Assembly: GCA_007131175.1 (NCBI GenBank)
Contig: SLRC01000103.1
Span: forward strand, 1-38,187
Source: Syntrophomonadaceae bacterium
GTDB taxonomy: Bacteria; Bacillota; Dethiobacteria; DTU022; UBA8154
DNA: 38,187 bases
Reading direction: 5' to 3'
Numbering within the stretch: position 1 is the stretch's first letter; each line of letters starts with the position of its first letter. A program made the translations under genes and the position numbers. Below the pieces are notes generated by a model, which saw nothing but the letters and a program-made list of their open reading frames with translations, was not told the origin of the DNA and ran no database searches. Below are positions 10,246 through 20,695 of the stretch, one piece after another.

Positions 10246-12429
10246 TCAGCTGTTATCAATCATTTGCATTCGTTTCAGCACCGCTGCAGGAGTTGCGAAA
10301 CGTTGCCGCGGATCTTTTTGCAACAGACCGGAAATAACCTCATCCAAAGCCTCCGGGATAGCGGGATTCAATCGTAAGGCCAGGGGAATTAAAGTGGAAC
10401 GATGATAAGATCGGAGTGACTTGATATCCGCTCCGCCACAAGGTAACAAGCCCGTAGCCATTTCAAACAAGATAACACCAAGAGAATATAGATCTGCACG
10501 GTGATCAACACCTTCCAGGGCCATTTCAGGGGATTCACTTCCCAGGCCACGTCCAGTGATAAAGGTGAGCAGGGATGATTTCCAGTTAAAGCGCTCCGGT
10601 GCAGCGTACAAATATGTCCTTAAAAATGCGGGATGCTGCCTTATAAAAGGTGAAGAAAACATTTTTGACCCTTCAATGGTTTCAATCAGGTCAAAATCAC
10701 TGATTATGGGGAACTCTTTCCTGTCAAAAAGAATGTTTTCCGGCTTAATAGCGCCATGTAAGTAGGCCTTTTTATAGCGGTAAAGATAATCGAGGGACAT
10801 TAATAATTTACGGGCAATTTTTAGAAGGTATTCAAGAGAAAAGGGGGCTTGTTTTAGCTTTTCCGCCAAATTTCCCCCTTCCATATATTCCATGACAAAG
10901 TACAAATCACCGTTATAATAACAGTCCCCTTCCGGAAAAAGTAAACCCGGTTGGTCAATATCCTGCATAAGTTTCAAACGGCCCTGGAGGCGCCGAACAG
11001 TTTGGGGATCTTTTAAGAAGGTTGCCTGAATTTGCTTGATTGCTATTTTTCTTCCCCGGGCCTGTTCCCTGCCCAGATAAACCTGGCCCGCCGGTCCGTT
11101 AGCTATTAGATCAATAATTTCATATTTACGCCAAAAAGCAGATCCCATGCTGCGTTTGTATATATCCCTTTTTAACTGATAATCCAAATCCACCGTGCTG
11201 GCAACTTCGCACCAGGTAGCAGCGTGGGCAGGATGTTCTGCTGCCAGTGTTTCTTCCATGAGGCGACAAAGTTCAAAATAATCCTTTTCCATCTCGAAGC
11301 GCACAGCTGGGGGAATAATTCTCAGGATCGCCTGTGCCCCTTTAAAATCTCCCTTATGAAGCGCGATGCGCACAAGCCCTGCCTGTGCCAGTCCGTAAAA
11401 TTTAGCAGTGGTCGCAACCGCACGGTAAAACTCCTCGGCAGCAGCATAATCCCTTTCTTCTTCGCGCAGCAATCCCATAAGATAGTTTTTCTTACAATGA
11501 AAAGCCTCAAGGAATGCGGCATTCTCTCCCGCACTATTTTTAATGCCAGCCTCTGCTTTTTTAAGCAGTTCTTCACCACGCAAAAGTTCGTTTGTCATGA
11601 GGTACAGCCAGGAAAGATCAAGGGCTATCCAGGTGTTCCCGCTTCGTTCCCAGGCCTCCTCTAAATATCGCATGGCCTGATTGTACATGCCGAGTCTGTG
11701 ATAAAGCTTACCCAGACGCAGAACCACACTTGTATCGTCGGGCATTAATCCGTAAAGGCGGAGATAAAAACGAATATATTCCAAATCTGTACGACACTGG
11801 GAAAGTGCTTCACGATAAATAAACGCGGCCTCTTTTTCCCCTTCTTCACAAGCTTCCATTACTCTGCCCAGGTTTTCATAAATATCCAGATCACGAGGAT
11901 TAAGTTTAACTGCTTTGCGGTAAAGATACTCCGCTTCTGAAAGCCCGGTTGCACCACGGGTATAAAAAAGGCGTCCTTTCTTTTTTATAATATTAATATC
12001 CTGCGGATTATTTCTTAAAACTTCTTCATAAAATAAAAGGGCTTCTTCCGTAAGATTACGGCTTAACAGGCAATCTCCCGTTGCTTCCCATATCCGATTA
12101 AAGACACGCTTCAAAAGGGTATATTTTTGCGTATCCACTCGGCGTTTATTATAAAAGCCTTCTAAAAGGGAATAAAGTTCATTACAAGTTTTAAGCGAGG
12201 CAGTGAAGCTCTCTGTAAAAAACTGCATTTCGGCAATCTGTATTAGTTCCAGAGCCCGTTTTTGCTCCGGATAAGCGTTCTGTAACAAAGCATCCAGTTT
12301 AACATCGTCATGCAGATCTTTTGGTTCAAGTTTAGTCCCAGCCGGTAGGATAAGCAAGGCACTAAAAGATCCATCAAGAAGCTGTGCCAGGGATAAATGT
12401 CCCTTTTTTTCCAGAATCCTTCTGTCCAT
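10246..12429 (-). CDS. TPR-repeat protein with C-terminal Ser/Thr kinase-like domain (probable pseudokinase)
   Basis: Multiple TPR-like units (ALLFYEEVLRNNPQDINI, AEYLYRKAVKLNPRDLDIYENLGRV), then a Hanks-type fold: LIANGPAGQVYLG, KIAIKQI, VMEYMEGGNL, YLHGAIKPENILFD, SDFD, AAPERF, DLYSLGVILFEMATG. Confidence 0.85.
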   Translation of the reverse strand: MDRRILEKKGHLSLAQLLDGSFSALLILPAGTKLEPKDLHDDVKLDALLQNAYPEQKRALELIQIAEMQFFTESFTASLKTCNELYSLLEGFYNKRRVDTQKYTLLKRVFNRIWEATGDCLLSRNLTEEALLFYEEVLRNNPQDINIIKKKGRLFYTRGATGLSEAEYLYRKAVKLNPRDLDIYENLGRVMEACEEGEKEAAFIYREALSQCRTDLEYIRFYLRLYGLMPDDTSVVLRLGKLYHRLGMYNQAMRYLEEAWERSGNTWIALDLSWLYLMTNELLRGEELLKKAEAGIKNSAGENAAFLEAFHCKKNYLMGLLREEERDYAAAEEFYRAVATTAKFYGLAQAGLVRIALHKGDFKGAQAILRIIPPAVRFEMEKDYFELCRLMEETLAAEHPAHAATWCEVASTVDLDYQLKRDIYKRSMGSAFWRKYEIIDLIANGPAGQVYLGREQARGRKIAIKQIQATFLKDPQTVRRLQGRLKLMQDIDQPGLLFPEGDCYYNGDLYFVMEYMEGGNLAEKLKQAPFSLEYLLKIARKLLMSLDYLYRYKKAYLHGAIKPENILFDRKEFPIISDFDLIETIEGSKMFSSPFIRQHPAFLRTYLYAAPERFNWKSSLLTFITGRGLGSESPEMALEGVDHRADLYSLGVILFEMATGLLPCGGADIKSLRSYHRSTLIPLALRLNPAIPEALDEVISGLLQKDPRQRFATPAAVLKRMQMIDNS

Positions 12430-12525
12430 AAGGTTGATCTCCTTATCAACCAGGTATTAAGCAGAGGTATCCATCCCCTTCAATGTGAAAATATTCGCCA
12501 GGCATATACATCACCCCTGCTTATA

Positions 12526-12783
12526 TTATACATCGGCAACTTTTTCAGTAATAATATCCTGTAGTTTTTCCCAGAACAATTTCCATGGCAAAGCATATTC
12601 CCGGCCGGCAAAAGTAATAATTAACCCCCGTTCTTCCGTGGCAAAAAAAAGAGCCTGCCTGGTTTCTTTCAGGCCGACAAGTTCCTGGGTCCCCTGTTCT
12701 GTAACGTTAAGACCAATATAAAGAAAGGTCAGCAAAATTGCCAACCCTGACAGCACAACAAAAAAGCCGAAGGTTTTGTGCAA
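12526..12783 (-). CDS. Small single-pass membrane protein, unknown function
   Basis: 85 aa with N-terminal TM helix FGFFVVLSGLAILLTFLYIGL; same strand between spoIIP and the TPR-kinase gene. Confidence 0.5.
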   Translation of the reverse strand: MHKTFGFFVVLSGLAILLTFLYIGLNVTEQGTQELVGLKETRQALFFATEERGLIITFAGREYALPWKLFWEKLQDIITEKVADV

Positions 12784-12907
12784 GCCATATCGCCCTTTCC
12801 AAACCTTTAGCTTTTAATATTGACAACGCACTAATCTTTTATACTGTACATCATTCCTGTGATGGTAGCGCCAGGAAGGTTTGTCCCTTTACAGATTACA
12901 GTATATT

Positions 12908-13981
12908 TTAATCGAAGGCTTTGGCAAGGGCTTCTGCCAGATATGGTACAGCCCGCAGCACTTCATCTTTTTTATTCTCATGGCTCCCGATTTCCACAAG
13001 CACACTTCTGGGATGAACATGCTGGTTATAAGTAAATCTCTGTTTTCTTGTCCCCCGGCAGAGGCCAGGATATTTTTCATCCAGTATGTTCTGTAAAAAA
13101 AGGGCAAAGCGAAGGTTGCTGTTCCAGGCTTCGTGCCTTGTTCCCACAACGAATAAAATGCGGGCTGTATCATTTCCGTTTAAAGCAAAGGTGGTAATTT
13201 CCCGCGAGATTCCATCGCGGTGCAAATCCACTACCACTTCAATTTGGGGATTATCTTCCAGGATCTTCGTTATTGCTGGACGAGCCTGGGCATAAGCATT
13301 GCTACGGGGAATATCAAATATCTCCCTGTGGTGGAGTACTGGTACACCATACTCCGACTCAAGTATTTCCGCCAGGTAACTACCAAGGATAACTACACTC
13401 TGCGTTAAATCAGTAGTAAACGCTTTCCCGGAAACGGGGAGAAATGATTCTGTAGTATGGGTGTGATAAATAAGCAGCCGCGGTGAGTGCTGCTTCTCGC
13501 CGGCATCAATTTCAGCAGCAGGTGGTGACGCAAGGAGTGAAAGGGTTGTGCTTTCTGGCGCAGGTGCTAAAGGGTTTTCTGACGTTATAGCAATAAGATG
13601 CTCCGGAGTGGGATTACGGCTCTTTTCAACATTCAAAGCGGCCTTCTGCGCCGTTTTTTCACTTCCGAAACCGGGAGGCATACTGCCAAGAAGCAACCGG
13701 TTATAAGCATCTTTTAAAGTTAGTCCGTTTTCAATTAGCGCTGAGGGGTTCTTTTTTACATGTTCGGCCATTCCCGGCAAATGCTGTTCTACCAGAATAA
13801 GGTAGCCAGTGCCAGAACCTCCCAGAGAGGCAGGAAAAAAAATAATTGCCGCCATTGTTAACGCCATCATTAGTAAAAGAATGCGGATCAAGCCTATGAT
13901 ATCAGTTCCTTTTGTCACGGGAATAAAGTGATGTTTATAAATTTCTTTTTGCCATGCAACACGACTGCCTTGATACAACAA
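12908..13981 (-). CDS. spoIIP: Stage II sporulation protein P
   Basis: LLIYHTHTTESFLPVSG, VVDLHRDGISREITT, FVVGTRHEAWNSNLRFALFLQ, LVEIGSHENKKDEV; N-terminal TM segment. Confidence 0.93.
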   Translation of the reverse strand: MLYQGSRVAWQKEIYKHHFIPVTKGTDIIGLIRILLLMMALTMAAIIFFPASLGGSGTGYLILVEQHLPGMAEHVKKNPSALIENGLTLKDAYNRLLLGSMPPGFGSEKTAQKAALNVEKSRNPTPEHLIAITSENPLAPAPESTTLSLLASPPAAEIDAGEKQHSPRLLIYHTHTTESFLPVSGKAFTTDLTQSVVILGSYLAEILESEYGVPVLHHREIFDIPRSNAYAQARPAITKILEDNPQIEVVVDLHRDGISREITTFALNGNDTARILFVVGTRHEAWNSNLRFALFLQNILDEKYPGLCRGTRKQRFTYNQHVHPRSVLVEIGSHENKKDEVLRAVPYLAEALAKAFD

Positions 13982-13985
13982 AACC

Positions 13986-14029
13986 CCCCCTTTTCATATC
14001 CCGCTTTCTATAGATATGAAAAGAAGGGG
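13986..14029 (-). terminator. Putative terminator downstream of nifU
   Basis: CCCC..CTTTTCATATC and GATATGAAAAGaaGGGG arms, with a T-rich stretch when read on the minus strand. Confidence 0.6.
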
Positions 14030-14058
14030 CCGAAATATGTGTTCAAATGAAAAGTAAC

Positions 14059-14433
14059 CTAGGCGCTTGGGTTGTTACTCTGGTAGTCTTCAATCGCTTT
14101 ATGCAAAGCATCGGCTGCCAGGTTGGAACAGTGCAATTTTGCATCGGGCAGCCCCCCTAAATTCTCGGCCACATCCGTGTTTGTAATTTTCAAGGCCTCT
14201 TCCAATGTTTTCCCTTTAACAAGTTCAGTGAGCATACTGCTGCTGGCAATAGCTGCTCCACAACCAAAAGTAAGAAAATTAATATCCTCAATACGGCCGT
14301 CTTCCACCTTGATAAAAATTTTCATAATGTCGCCACACTTCATATTACCCACTTCGCCCACTCCGCTTGGTTTGAGCATCTCTCCGGCGTTACGGGGATT
14401 TTGAAAATGATCCATTACTTTTTTGTTGTACAT
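14059..14433 (-). CDS. nifU: Fe-S cluster assembly scaffold NifU/IscU
   Basis: MYNKKVMDHFQNPRNAGEM, FLTFGCGAAIASSSMLTELVKGKTLEEA, KLHCSNLAADAL. Confidence 0.93.
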   Translation of the reverse strand: MYNKKVMDHFQNPRNAGEMLKPSGVGEVGNMKCGDIMKIFIKVEDGRIEDINFLTFGCGAAIASSSMLTELVKGKTLEEALKITNTDVAENLGGLPDAKLHCSNLAADALHKAIEDYQSNNPSA

Positions 14434-15638
14434 GTTTTCTCCTCTCCAATATTTCGTTTTTTTTCGACCTGCCTGCGGTAATCCCTATATAACGAAGACA
14501 TTCCGCGTAGCCTTTCCACACTATCTTTTAGTGTGGCCACCGTATAATCAACTTCTTCTGCCGTATTGCCATGCCCCAGGGTTAGGCGCAAGGAACCGTG
14601 GGCTGTCTGTTGATCCATTCCACAGGCCATCAGGACATGGGAAGCTTCAAGAGAACCGGATGTGCAAGCAGAGCCGCTGGAAGCGGCTACGCCTTTAAGG
14701 TCAAGATCCAAAAGGAGCGATTCACCCTCAACAAATTTCACGCTGATATTGACATTACCCGGTAACCGGTGTTCAGGATGCCCGTTGAGCTGTATCGCAT
14801 CAATTTTCTCAAGCAGTTTTTCAATCATGCGATCACGCAGTGCAGCTACAGCCTTACTTTTACCAGGAATATCGGCAGTGGCCATTTCAATGGCTTTTGC
14901 CAAGCCAACAATTGCGGGAAGATTTTCCGTTCCGGGACGAAGTTTTCGCTCCTGTCCACCACCGAACATTAGTTTGCCCAGCTTCGTCCCCTTGCGTATG
15001 AAAAGGGCGCCAATCCCCTTGGGGCCATAAAGTTTGTGTGCCGATAGGGAAAGGAAATCAATGGGCACTTCTTTCAGGTTAAGGGGAATGTTGCCAATTG
15101 CCTGCACCGCATCCGTGTGAAAGAGGACACCTTTTTCCCGGCAGATGGCAGCAAGCTCCATCACGGGTTGGATGGTACCGATTTCATTATTGGCTGTCAT
15201 AATGCTAACAAGGACCGAATCGTCCCTGATTGCTTTTTTTAATTCATGGGGATCTACCATACCGCACCGATCCACCGGCAATACGGTCAGTGAGCAACCC
15301 TTTTGCGACATTTTATTCATTGTATCCAACACGGCGTGATGTTCCACCGCACTGGTAATCATATGACTTCCTTTATGGGAAAGAGATTCAATCACCCCCT
15401 GAATAGCAAGGTTATTTGCTTCTGTTCCCCCGGAAGTAAAAATTATCTCTTCTGGGGCCGCTCCCAATGCCAGAGCTGTTTTTTCCCGGCTTTCGTCCAG
15501 GGCTCGACGTGCTTCCCGTCCAAAAGAATGGACACTGGAGGGATTACCGAAATATTGCCTGTAATAAGGTAGCATCGCTTCAACCACTTCTGCATGTGGA
15601 GGTGTGGTGGCACCATGATCCAGGTATATTCTTTCCAA
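14415..15638 (-). CDS. nifS: Cysteine desulfurase NifS/IscS
   Basis: IYLDHGATTPPHAEV, FTSGGTEANNLAI, SLSAHKLYGPKGIGAL, ASSGSACTSGSLEASHVL. Confidence 0.95.
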   Translation of the reverse strand: MERIYLDHGATTPPHAEVVEAMLPYYRQYFGNPSSVHSFGREARRALDESREKTALALGAAPEEIIFTSGGTEANNLAIQGVIESLSHKGSHMITSAVEHHAVLDTMNKMSQKGCSLTVLPVDRCGMVDPHELKKAIRDDSVLVSIMTANNEIGTIQPVMELAAICREKGVLFHTDAVQAIGNIPLNLKEVPIDFLSLSAHKLYGPKGIGALFIRKGTKLGKLMFGGGQERKLRPGTENLPAIVGLAKAIEMATADIPGKSKAVAALRDRMIEKLLEKIDAIQLNGHPEHRLPGNVNISVKFVEGESLLLDLDLKGVAASSGSACTSGSLEASHVLMACGMDQQTAHGSLRLTLGHGNTAEEVDYTVATLKDSVERLRGMSSLYRDYRRQVEKKRNIGEEKTCTTKK

Positions 15639-15682
15639 AGCTATAATCCTCCTTTTAGAAGTTCTTTGAAATTTCTTATTAT

Positions 15683-16105
15683 TTAATACTTCCAGTTAAG
15701 CATATCCTGGAGTGTTATCCCATCTAAGAGTTGATTGATGTGGTCTCGTAACTTTATCCAAAGGCTGCGTGCCAGACAGTCGTCACTCTTGCCACAACGG
15801 CAATCATCATCAGATCCTTCGTCAGACACACAATTTACAGGGGTGATGGGCCCATCCAGGACACGTATAATATCACCCACACAGATGGCCTGAGGCGGCG
15901 AAGCCAAAGCATAACCGCCTTTAACCCCACGGTTGCTGCGGATCAGTCCGCCACGCCGTAAATTGGCAAAAATCTGTTCCAGGTACTGTTGGGATATATC
16001 TTCCACAGCCGCAATCCTGCTTAAAGGAATAAATCCCTCGTTATAATTGAGGGCCAGGTGGATCATGGCCCTTACACCATATTCTCCCCGTGATGAGAGG
16101 CGCAT
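15683..16105 (-). CDS. Rrf2 family transcriptional regulator (IscR-like)
   Basis: MRLSSRGEYGVRAMIHLA, ISQQYLEQIFANLRRGGLIRSNRGVKGGYALA; Cys-containing segment CVSDEGSDDDCRCGKSDDCLA. Confidence 0.92.
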   Translation of the reverse strand: MRLSSRGEYGVRAMIHLALNYNEGFIPLSRIAAVEDISQQYLEQIFANLRRGGLIRSNRGVKGGYALASPPQAICVGDIIRVLDGPITPVNCVSDEGSDDDCRCGKSDDCLARSLWIKLRDHINQLLDGITLQDMLNWKY

Positions 16106-16267
16106 GATTACACCCCCGTTAAATCTTTTAAAACCATACTGGATTACTCAGGATTAGGGTAAAAATATCTAAGCTAAAAACAAATCCGACTATTCCAGTC
16201 AGCTTTTATAAATAGAATCTTAGCACAGATAAATAATACCGTCAAGGCAAATATAGGAGCAGATAGA

Positions 16268-17626
16268 TTAGTTGGTAAGGCTGTGAACAGGAGCAGGGAT
16301 ACGGCCACCCCGTTTTACAAAGTCCGCTGCTGAAAAGGGGTTTACGGCCATAACCGGGGCGCTCCCCAAAAGCCCTCCCATTTCCACTTTATCTCCAACG
16401 CTCTTACCGCAAGCGGGGATAATACGTACTGCCGTTGTTTTTTGATTAATCATACCAATTGCCGATTGGTCTGCTATTATGGCTGCGATCGTTTCGGCAG
16501 GGGTATCACCGGGAACGGCAACCATGTCCAAGCCTACAGAGCAAACACAGGTCATAGCCTCCAGTTTATCCAATCCCAGGGCTCCATCAAGCACAGCCCG
16601 AATCATTCCCGCGTCTTCACTTACCGGGATAAAAGCCCCTGAGAGCCCCCCCACGTAAGATGAGGCCATCGCTCCCCCTTTTTTGATGGCATCATTAAGC
16701 AAGGCCAGTGCGGCAGTGGTACCGTGAGTGCCGCAGCGCTCCAGGCCCATAGCCTCCAGTATTTCCGCAACACTGTCTCCCACGGCCGGAGTGGGTGCCA
16801 GGGATATATCCACAATACCAAAAGGAACTCCAAGCATATTTGCCGTGGTACGCCCCACCAGTTCACCCATCCGGGTGACTTTAAAAGCAGTCTTCTTAAT
16901 TTCCTCGGCAAGGGTACCGAAATCCACTGCCCCCAACCGTTTCACTACATTTTTAACCACACCGGGCCCGCTAACTCCTACATTGATAACGCATTCCGGT
17001 TCGCCCACCCCGTGAAAGGCTCCGGCCATAAATGGATTGTCCTCGGGAGCATTGGCAAAAACTACAATACGGGCACAGCCGGCTCCCTGCCGGTTCTCAG
17101 TGAGGCAGGCCGTTTTCTTGATAACATGCCCCATCTGTAGCACTGCATCCATATTGATACCAGCCTTTGTGCTTGCTACGTTCACTGATGCACATACCCG
17201 CTCTGTGGCAGCAATTGCTTCAGGGATAGAGTTAATAAGGCGACGATCACCTAAAGTATAACCTTTTTGGACCATTGCGGAAAAGCCACCGATAAAGTTC
17301 ACACCGGTGGCAGCCGCCGCCCGGTCAAGGGTATTTGCAAAAGGTAAATAATTTTCCGTATTGCTGCATTCCGCCACCAACGTAACAGGTGTAACAGCGA
17401 TACGCTTGTTCACAATGGGAATACCGTATTTGCGTGAAATTACCTCTCCCGTTTCCACCAAATCACCAGCCAGCCTGGTAATTTTGTCATAAATACGGCC
17501 ACATGACGCCTCCGTATCGGGATGTCCGCAGTCACGCAGGCTTATTCCCATCGTGATTGTACGAATATCAAGATGCTCCTCCTGGACCATCTTGATTGTT
17601 TCCAGAATTTCCTGCATTGTGAGCAT
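16268..17626 (-). CDS. PFL family protein (UPF0210/DUF711-like)
   Basis: [62 protein letters not shown]. Confidence 0.9.
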   Translation of the reverse strand: MLTMQEILETIKMVQEEHLDIRTITMGISLRDCGHPDTEASCGRIYDKITRLAGDLVETGEVISRKYGIPIVNKRIAVTPVTLVAECSNTENYLPFANTLDRAAAATGVNFIGGFSAMVQKGYTLGDRRLINSIPEAIAATERVCASVNVASTKAGINMDAVLQMGHVIKKTACLTENRQGAGCARIVVFANAPEDNPFMAGAFHGVGEPECVINVGVSGPGVVKNVVKRLGAVDFGTLAEEIKKTAFKVTRMGELVGRTTANMLGVPFGIVDISLAPTPAVGDSVAEILEAMGLERCGTHGTTAALALLNDAIKKGGAMASSYVGGLSGAFIPVSEDAGMIRAVLDGALGLDKLEAMTCVCSVGLDMVAVPGDTPAETIAAIIADQSAIGMINQKTTAVRIIPACGKSVGDKVEMGGLLGSAPVMAVNPFSAADFVKRGGRIPAPVHSLTN

Positions 17627-17671
17627 AACTAAACACTCCTTTTGACCTTCACTATGACACCTGCATACAGA

Positions 17672-17971
17672 TCAGAGGCGGTGCATATAGTTGAAAGCGT
17701 CTGTGTGCTGAACATCAATACGAACACCCAGTTCCGTCCCCAGCTCGGTAAGTTTTTCTTTCAAATCCTCCAGGTTAATAGTACTGTTACTAATATCAGC
17801 CATGAGAATCATGGCAAAATATTCCTGAATAATTGTCTGGCTGATATCAAGGATATTAATGTTAACTGCGGAAAGCACCCCGGCTACAGAAGCAATAATG
17901 CCCACCCGATCCTTTCCCAGCACACTGATGATTACACGGTTTCCTTGAGGAATATCGTTTTGCGGGAGCAT
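17672..17971 (-). CDS. ACT domain-containing protein (UPF0237-like)
   Basis: RVIISVLGKDRVGIIASVAGVLSAVNINILDISQTI; typical partner immediately upstream of the PFL gene. Confidence 0.9.
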   Translation of the reverse strand: MLPQNDIPQGNRVIISVLGKDRVGIIASVAGVLSAVNINILDISQTIIQEYFAMILMADISNSTINLEDLKEKLTELGTELGVRIDVQHTDAFNYMHRL

Positions 17972-18027
17972 AAAATCCTTCCTCCTTTTACAAATGCTTT
18001 AAGCTACATTATACCATATGTACTTTC

Positions 18028-18501
18028 TTAATCGTTCCCCTTGGCTTCTTCTTTCTGGTTCCTGTATGCCACCGCAAATGCAATGCCCCAAGGCCCATCA
18101 TGGGAAAGGGATAAAGCTATCCCTGAAATGCCCTTTTCCTGCGCCACACGCCCCGCTTTACCGCATAGAACTACGGTTGGGATTCCGCTTATGCCCGGCA
18201 AAATTTCCATTTCATTCCAGCTAACCGGACCAATGCCACATCCAAGAGCTTTAGATACCGCTTCCTTGGCAGCAAAACGGACTGCCAGCACAGCCGCGGA
18301 AAAACTCCTTTGAGACAGGAACGCTTGTTCGCGGGCTGAAAATATACGCTCCATGAAACGAACGGGCCGGCGCAAATACGCCTGCTCCACCCGCTTAACC
18401 CGAATCAGATCCACGCCCACACCGGCAACGAAATCTTCAAAATGTCTATTAACAGAAAGGGGTATTATGGCTCCACAGTAATGGCATGTCCCAGACTTCA
18501 T
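18028..18501 (-). CDS. acpS: Holo-[acyl-carrier-protein] synthase
   Basis: VGVDLIRVKRVEQA, RFMERIFSAREQAFL, RFAAKEAVSKALG, IALSLSHDGPWGIAFAVA. Start chosen after the upstream gene's stop (18540); true start uncertain. Confidence 0.85.
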   Translation of the reverse strand: MKSGTCHYCGAIIPLSVNRHFEDFVAGVGVDLIRVKRVEQAYLRRPVRFMERIFSAREQAFLSQRSFSAAVLAVRFAAKEAVSKALGCGIGPVSWNEMEILPGISGIPTVVLCGKAGRVAQEKGISGIALSLSHDGPWGIAFAVAYRNQKEEAKGND

Positions 18502-18539
18502 CCGTAAATTTTTCTTTAGTATACGGCCCTTGTTAACTT

Positions 18540-20618
18540 TCAACTTTCCTTTTCCCCTGTCAACTGTTTCAGCAGTCCTTCCACGCTGGTAACGGGAGCC
18601 TGGCAACTGTAATCATAACAGACATATGCGGTTGACTTCCCCTGCACCGCCGCTTTATCATCCAGGTACGGAAAGAGTTTGTTTAAACGCCCGTCCCCGT
18701 CAGAGCAGAGTAAGACACGCCGGGGCAAAAAAAGCTCCTTCACCTTGCCCAACATTTTTTCTGCAAGTTCATCACCGGTTACTGCAGCAATTATAATCTG
18801 CCTCACCGGTCCCAGGCTAAAATCAAAAGCGGTAAGCATTGCCGTAAAACCAGTGGGAGAGGAATTTATAAGCCGGGCAAAACTGCCAAACAGGGATTTA
18901 GCCTTCTGTTCAAGCTTATCATCGGCCATGTATGCTGCAAGGCGCAGCAGGTTAAGGGCCGCTACCGAATTGCCGGAAGGTGTTGCCCCATCGTAAGCTT
19001 CCTTGCCCGTCAGGGGCAATTCTGCATTGACCGACTGTGCGAAAAAAAGTCCCCCTTGTTCTTGATCCCAAAAAAGCTCCAGCATTTTTTTATTTAATTG
19101 AATGGCGTTTTCAAGATAATAGGGGTCCTGCGTTGCCTCAAACAGATCCAGCAAACCAGCACAGAAAAATGCATAATCCTCCAGGAAGCCCGGAAAGGCC
19201 ACATCTTTATCCATATAACGATGATACAATATCCCGTTAATTACCATTTCAGCCAGGATAAAATCGGCTGCCCGACGGGCCTCCTGCAAATAGACATCGC
19301 CGCGCAGGGCTCCGCTTCCTTTAGCCAGCGCGCTGATCATGAGACCGTTCCAGGATGTAAGGATCTTCTGATCACGGGATGGCCTGATTCTCTTTTGCCG
19401 TGCTTCAAGCAAAGCTTTGCGCGATTGCTCAAGCGTAAAATGCCACTGTCTTTCCGTAAGGCCATGCTTATTTAAAAATGCAGACTCATCGAAGGGAAGA
19501 TGCAAAACATTTTGCCCTGTACCCATATTCCCCTCTTCCGTGACACCAAAATATTCACAAACAAGATTGCCTTCCTGATCACCTAAAATATCCATGATTT
19601 CGTCTCGTTGCCAGGTATAGTACTTACCTTCAACCCCTTCACTTTCAGCATTTTCCGCTGAATAAAAAGCACCACTCCGGTCCTGCATTTCACCCAGGAC
19701 ATACGTAAAAACAGCATGAGCTGAATCGGAAAAGAGCTTTTCTCCAGTCGCCTGATAAGCTTCAACATAGGCGATGGCCAGCAAAGCCTGATCATAGAGC
19801 ATTTTCTCAAAGTGGGGAACCAACCATTTTTCGTCCACTGAGTAACGGTGAAAACCGTACCCAAGCTGATCAAAAATGCCTCCCCGGCGCATTTGTTTCA
19901 GGGTGTTTACAATTATCTTTAACGTTTCAGCATCACCGCTCCGCTCCCATGTGCGGAGTAAAAATGTAAGGGAATGGGGTATGGGGAACTTGGGCGCCTT
20001 ACCAAAACCACCATGCTGACGGTCATATTGCTGCTGCAGATCATAAGTTGCCTTTTCCAACAATTCCCCTTTAATCCCATCACTGTCTGCTTTTTCATCT
20101 TGCTCCATCTGTACCAAAGCACTGACCAGGCCCTGTCCTTTTTCCTCCAACATCTCCCGCTTCTCTCCCCAGATACGGGCAATTCCTTTTAGAATATCTT
20201 TAAAGCCGGGAAGATTATATTTCTTCTCACGGGGAAAGTACGTGCCCGCAAAAAAAGGGATTTTTTGCGGAGTCATAATAATGGTCAAAGGCCATCCCCC
20301 TTGTCCGGTGAGGGCCTGGCATACTTTCATGTAAGCATGATCAATATCGGGCCGTTCTTCACGGTCTACTTTGATAGATATATAGTACTCATTTAGAAGT
20401 GCGGCAACATCTTCCGCCTCAAACGAATCCCTTGCCATATTATGGCACCAGTGGCAGGTGCTATAGCCTATGGAGAGGAAAATGGGCTTATTCTCCTTTT
20501 TAGCCCGCGCAAAGGCCTCATCCCCCCACTCGTACCAGTCCACGGGGTTATATGCATGCTGCAGCAGGTAAGGACTTTTTGCATTAACAAGCCTGTTGGG
20601 CTTACCTTTGGCTTCCAT
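18540..20618 (-). CDS. Thioredoxin domain-containing protein (DUF255/YyaL family)
   Basis: [75 protein letters not shown]. Confidence 0.95.
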   Translation of the reverse strand: MEAKGKPNRLVNAKSPYLLQHAYNPVDWYEWGDEAFARAKKENKPIFLSIGYSTCHWCHNMARDSFEAEDVAALLNEYYISIKVDREERPDIDHAYMKVCQALTGQGGWPLTIIMTPQKIPFFAGTYFPREKKYNLPGFKDILKGIARIWGEKREMLEEKGQGLVSALVQMEQDEKADSDGIKGELLEKATYDLQQQYDRQHGGFGKAPKFPIPHSLTFLLRTWERSGDAETLKIIVNTLKQMRRGGIFDQLGYGFHRYSVDEKWLVPHFEKMLYDQALLAIAYVEAYQATGEKLFSDSAHAVFTYVLGEMQDRSGAFYSAENAESEGVEGKYYTWQRDEIMDILGDQEGNLVCEYFGVTEEGNMGTGQNVLHLPFDESAFLNKHGLTERQWHFTLEQSRKALLEARQKRIRPSRDQKILTSWNGLMISALAKGSGALRGDVYLQEARRAADFILAEMVINGILYHRYMDKDVAFPGFLEDYAFFCAGLLDLFEATQDPYYLENAIQLNKKMLELFWDQEQGGLFFAQSVNAELPLTGKEAYDGATPSGNSVAALNLLRLAAYMADDKLEQKAKSLFGSFARLINSSPTGFTAMLTAFDFSLGPVRQIIIAAVTGDELAEKMLGKVKELFLPRRVLLCSDGDGRLNKLFPYLDDKAAVQGKSTAYVCYDYSCQAPVTSVEGLLKQLTGEKES

Positions 20619-20695
20619 GGAGCACCACCTTCATCAGTTTTTTATTATAATGCCCTTTAATAAAAGTATCATTTAAGACAATGCATTGACTTCTA

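Noticed and set aside
11224-11664. 146-aa plus-strand ORF
   Set aside because: Antisense to the TPR region of the pseudokinase gene; shadow ORF.
16724-17140. 138-aa plus ORF
   Set aside because: Antisense to the PFL gene, no independent support.
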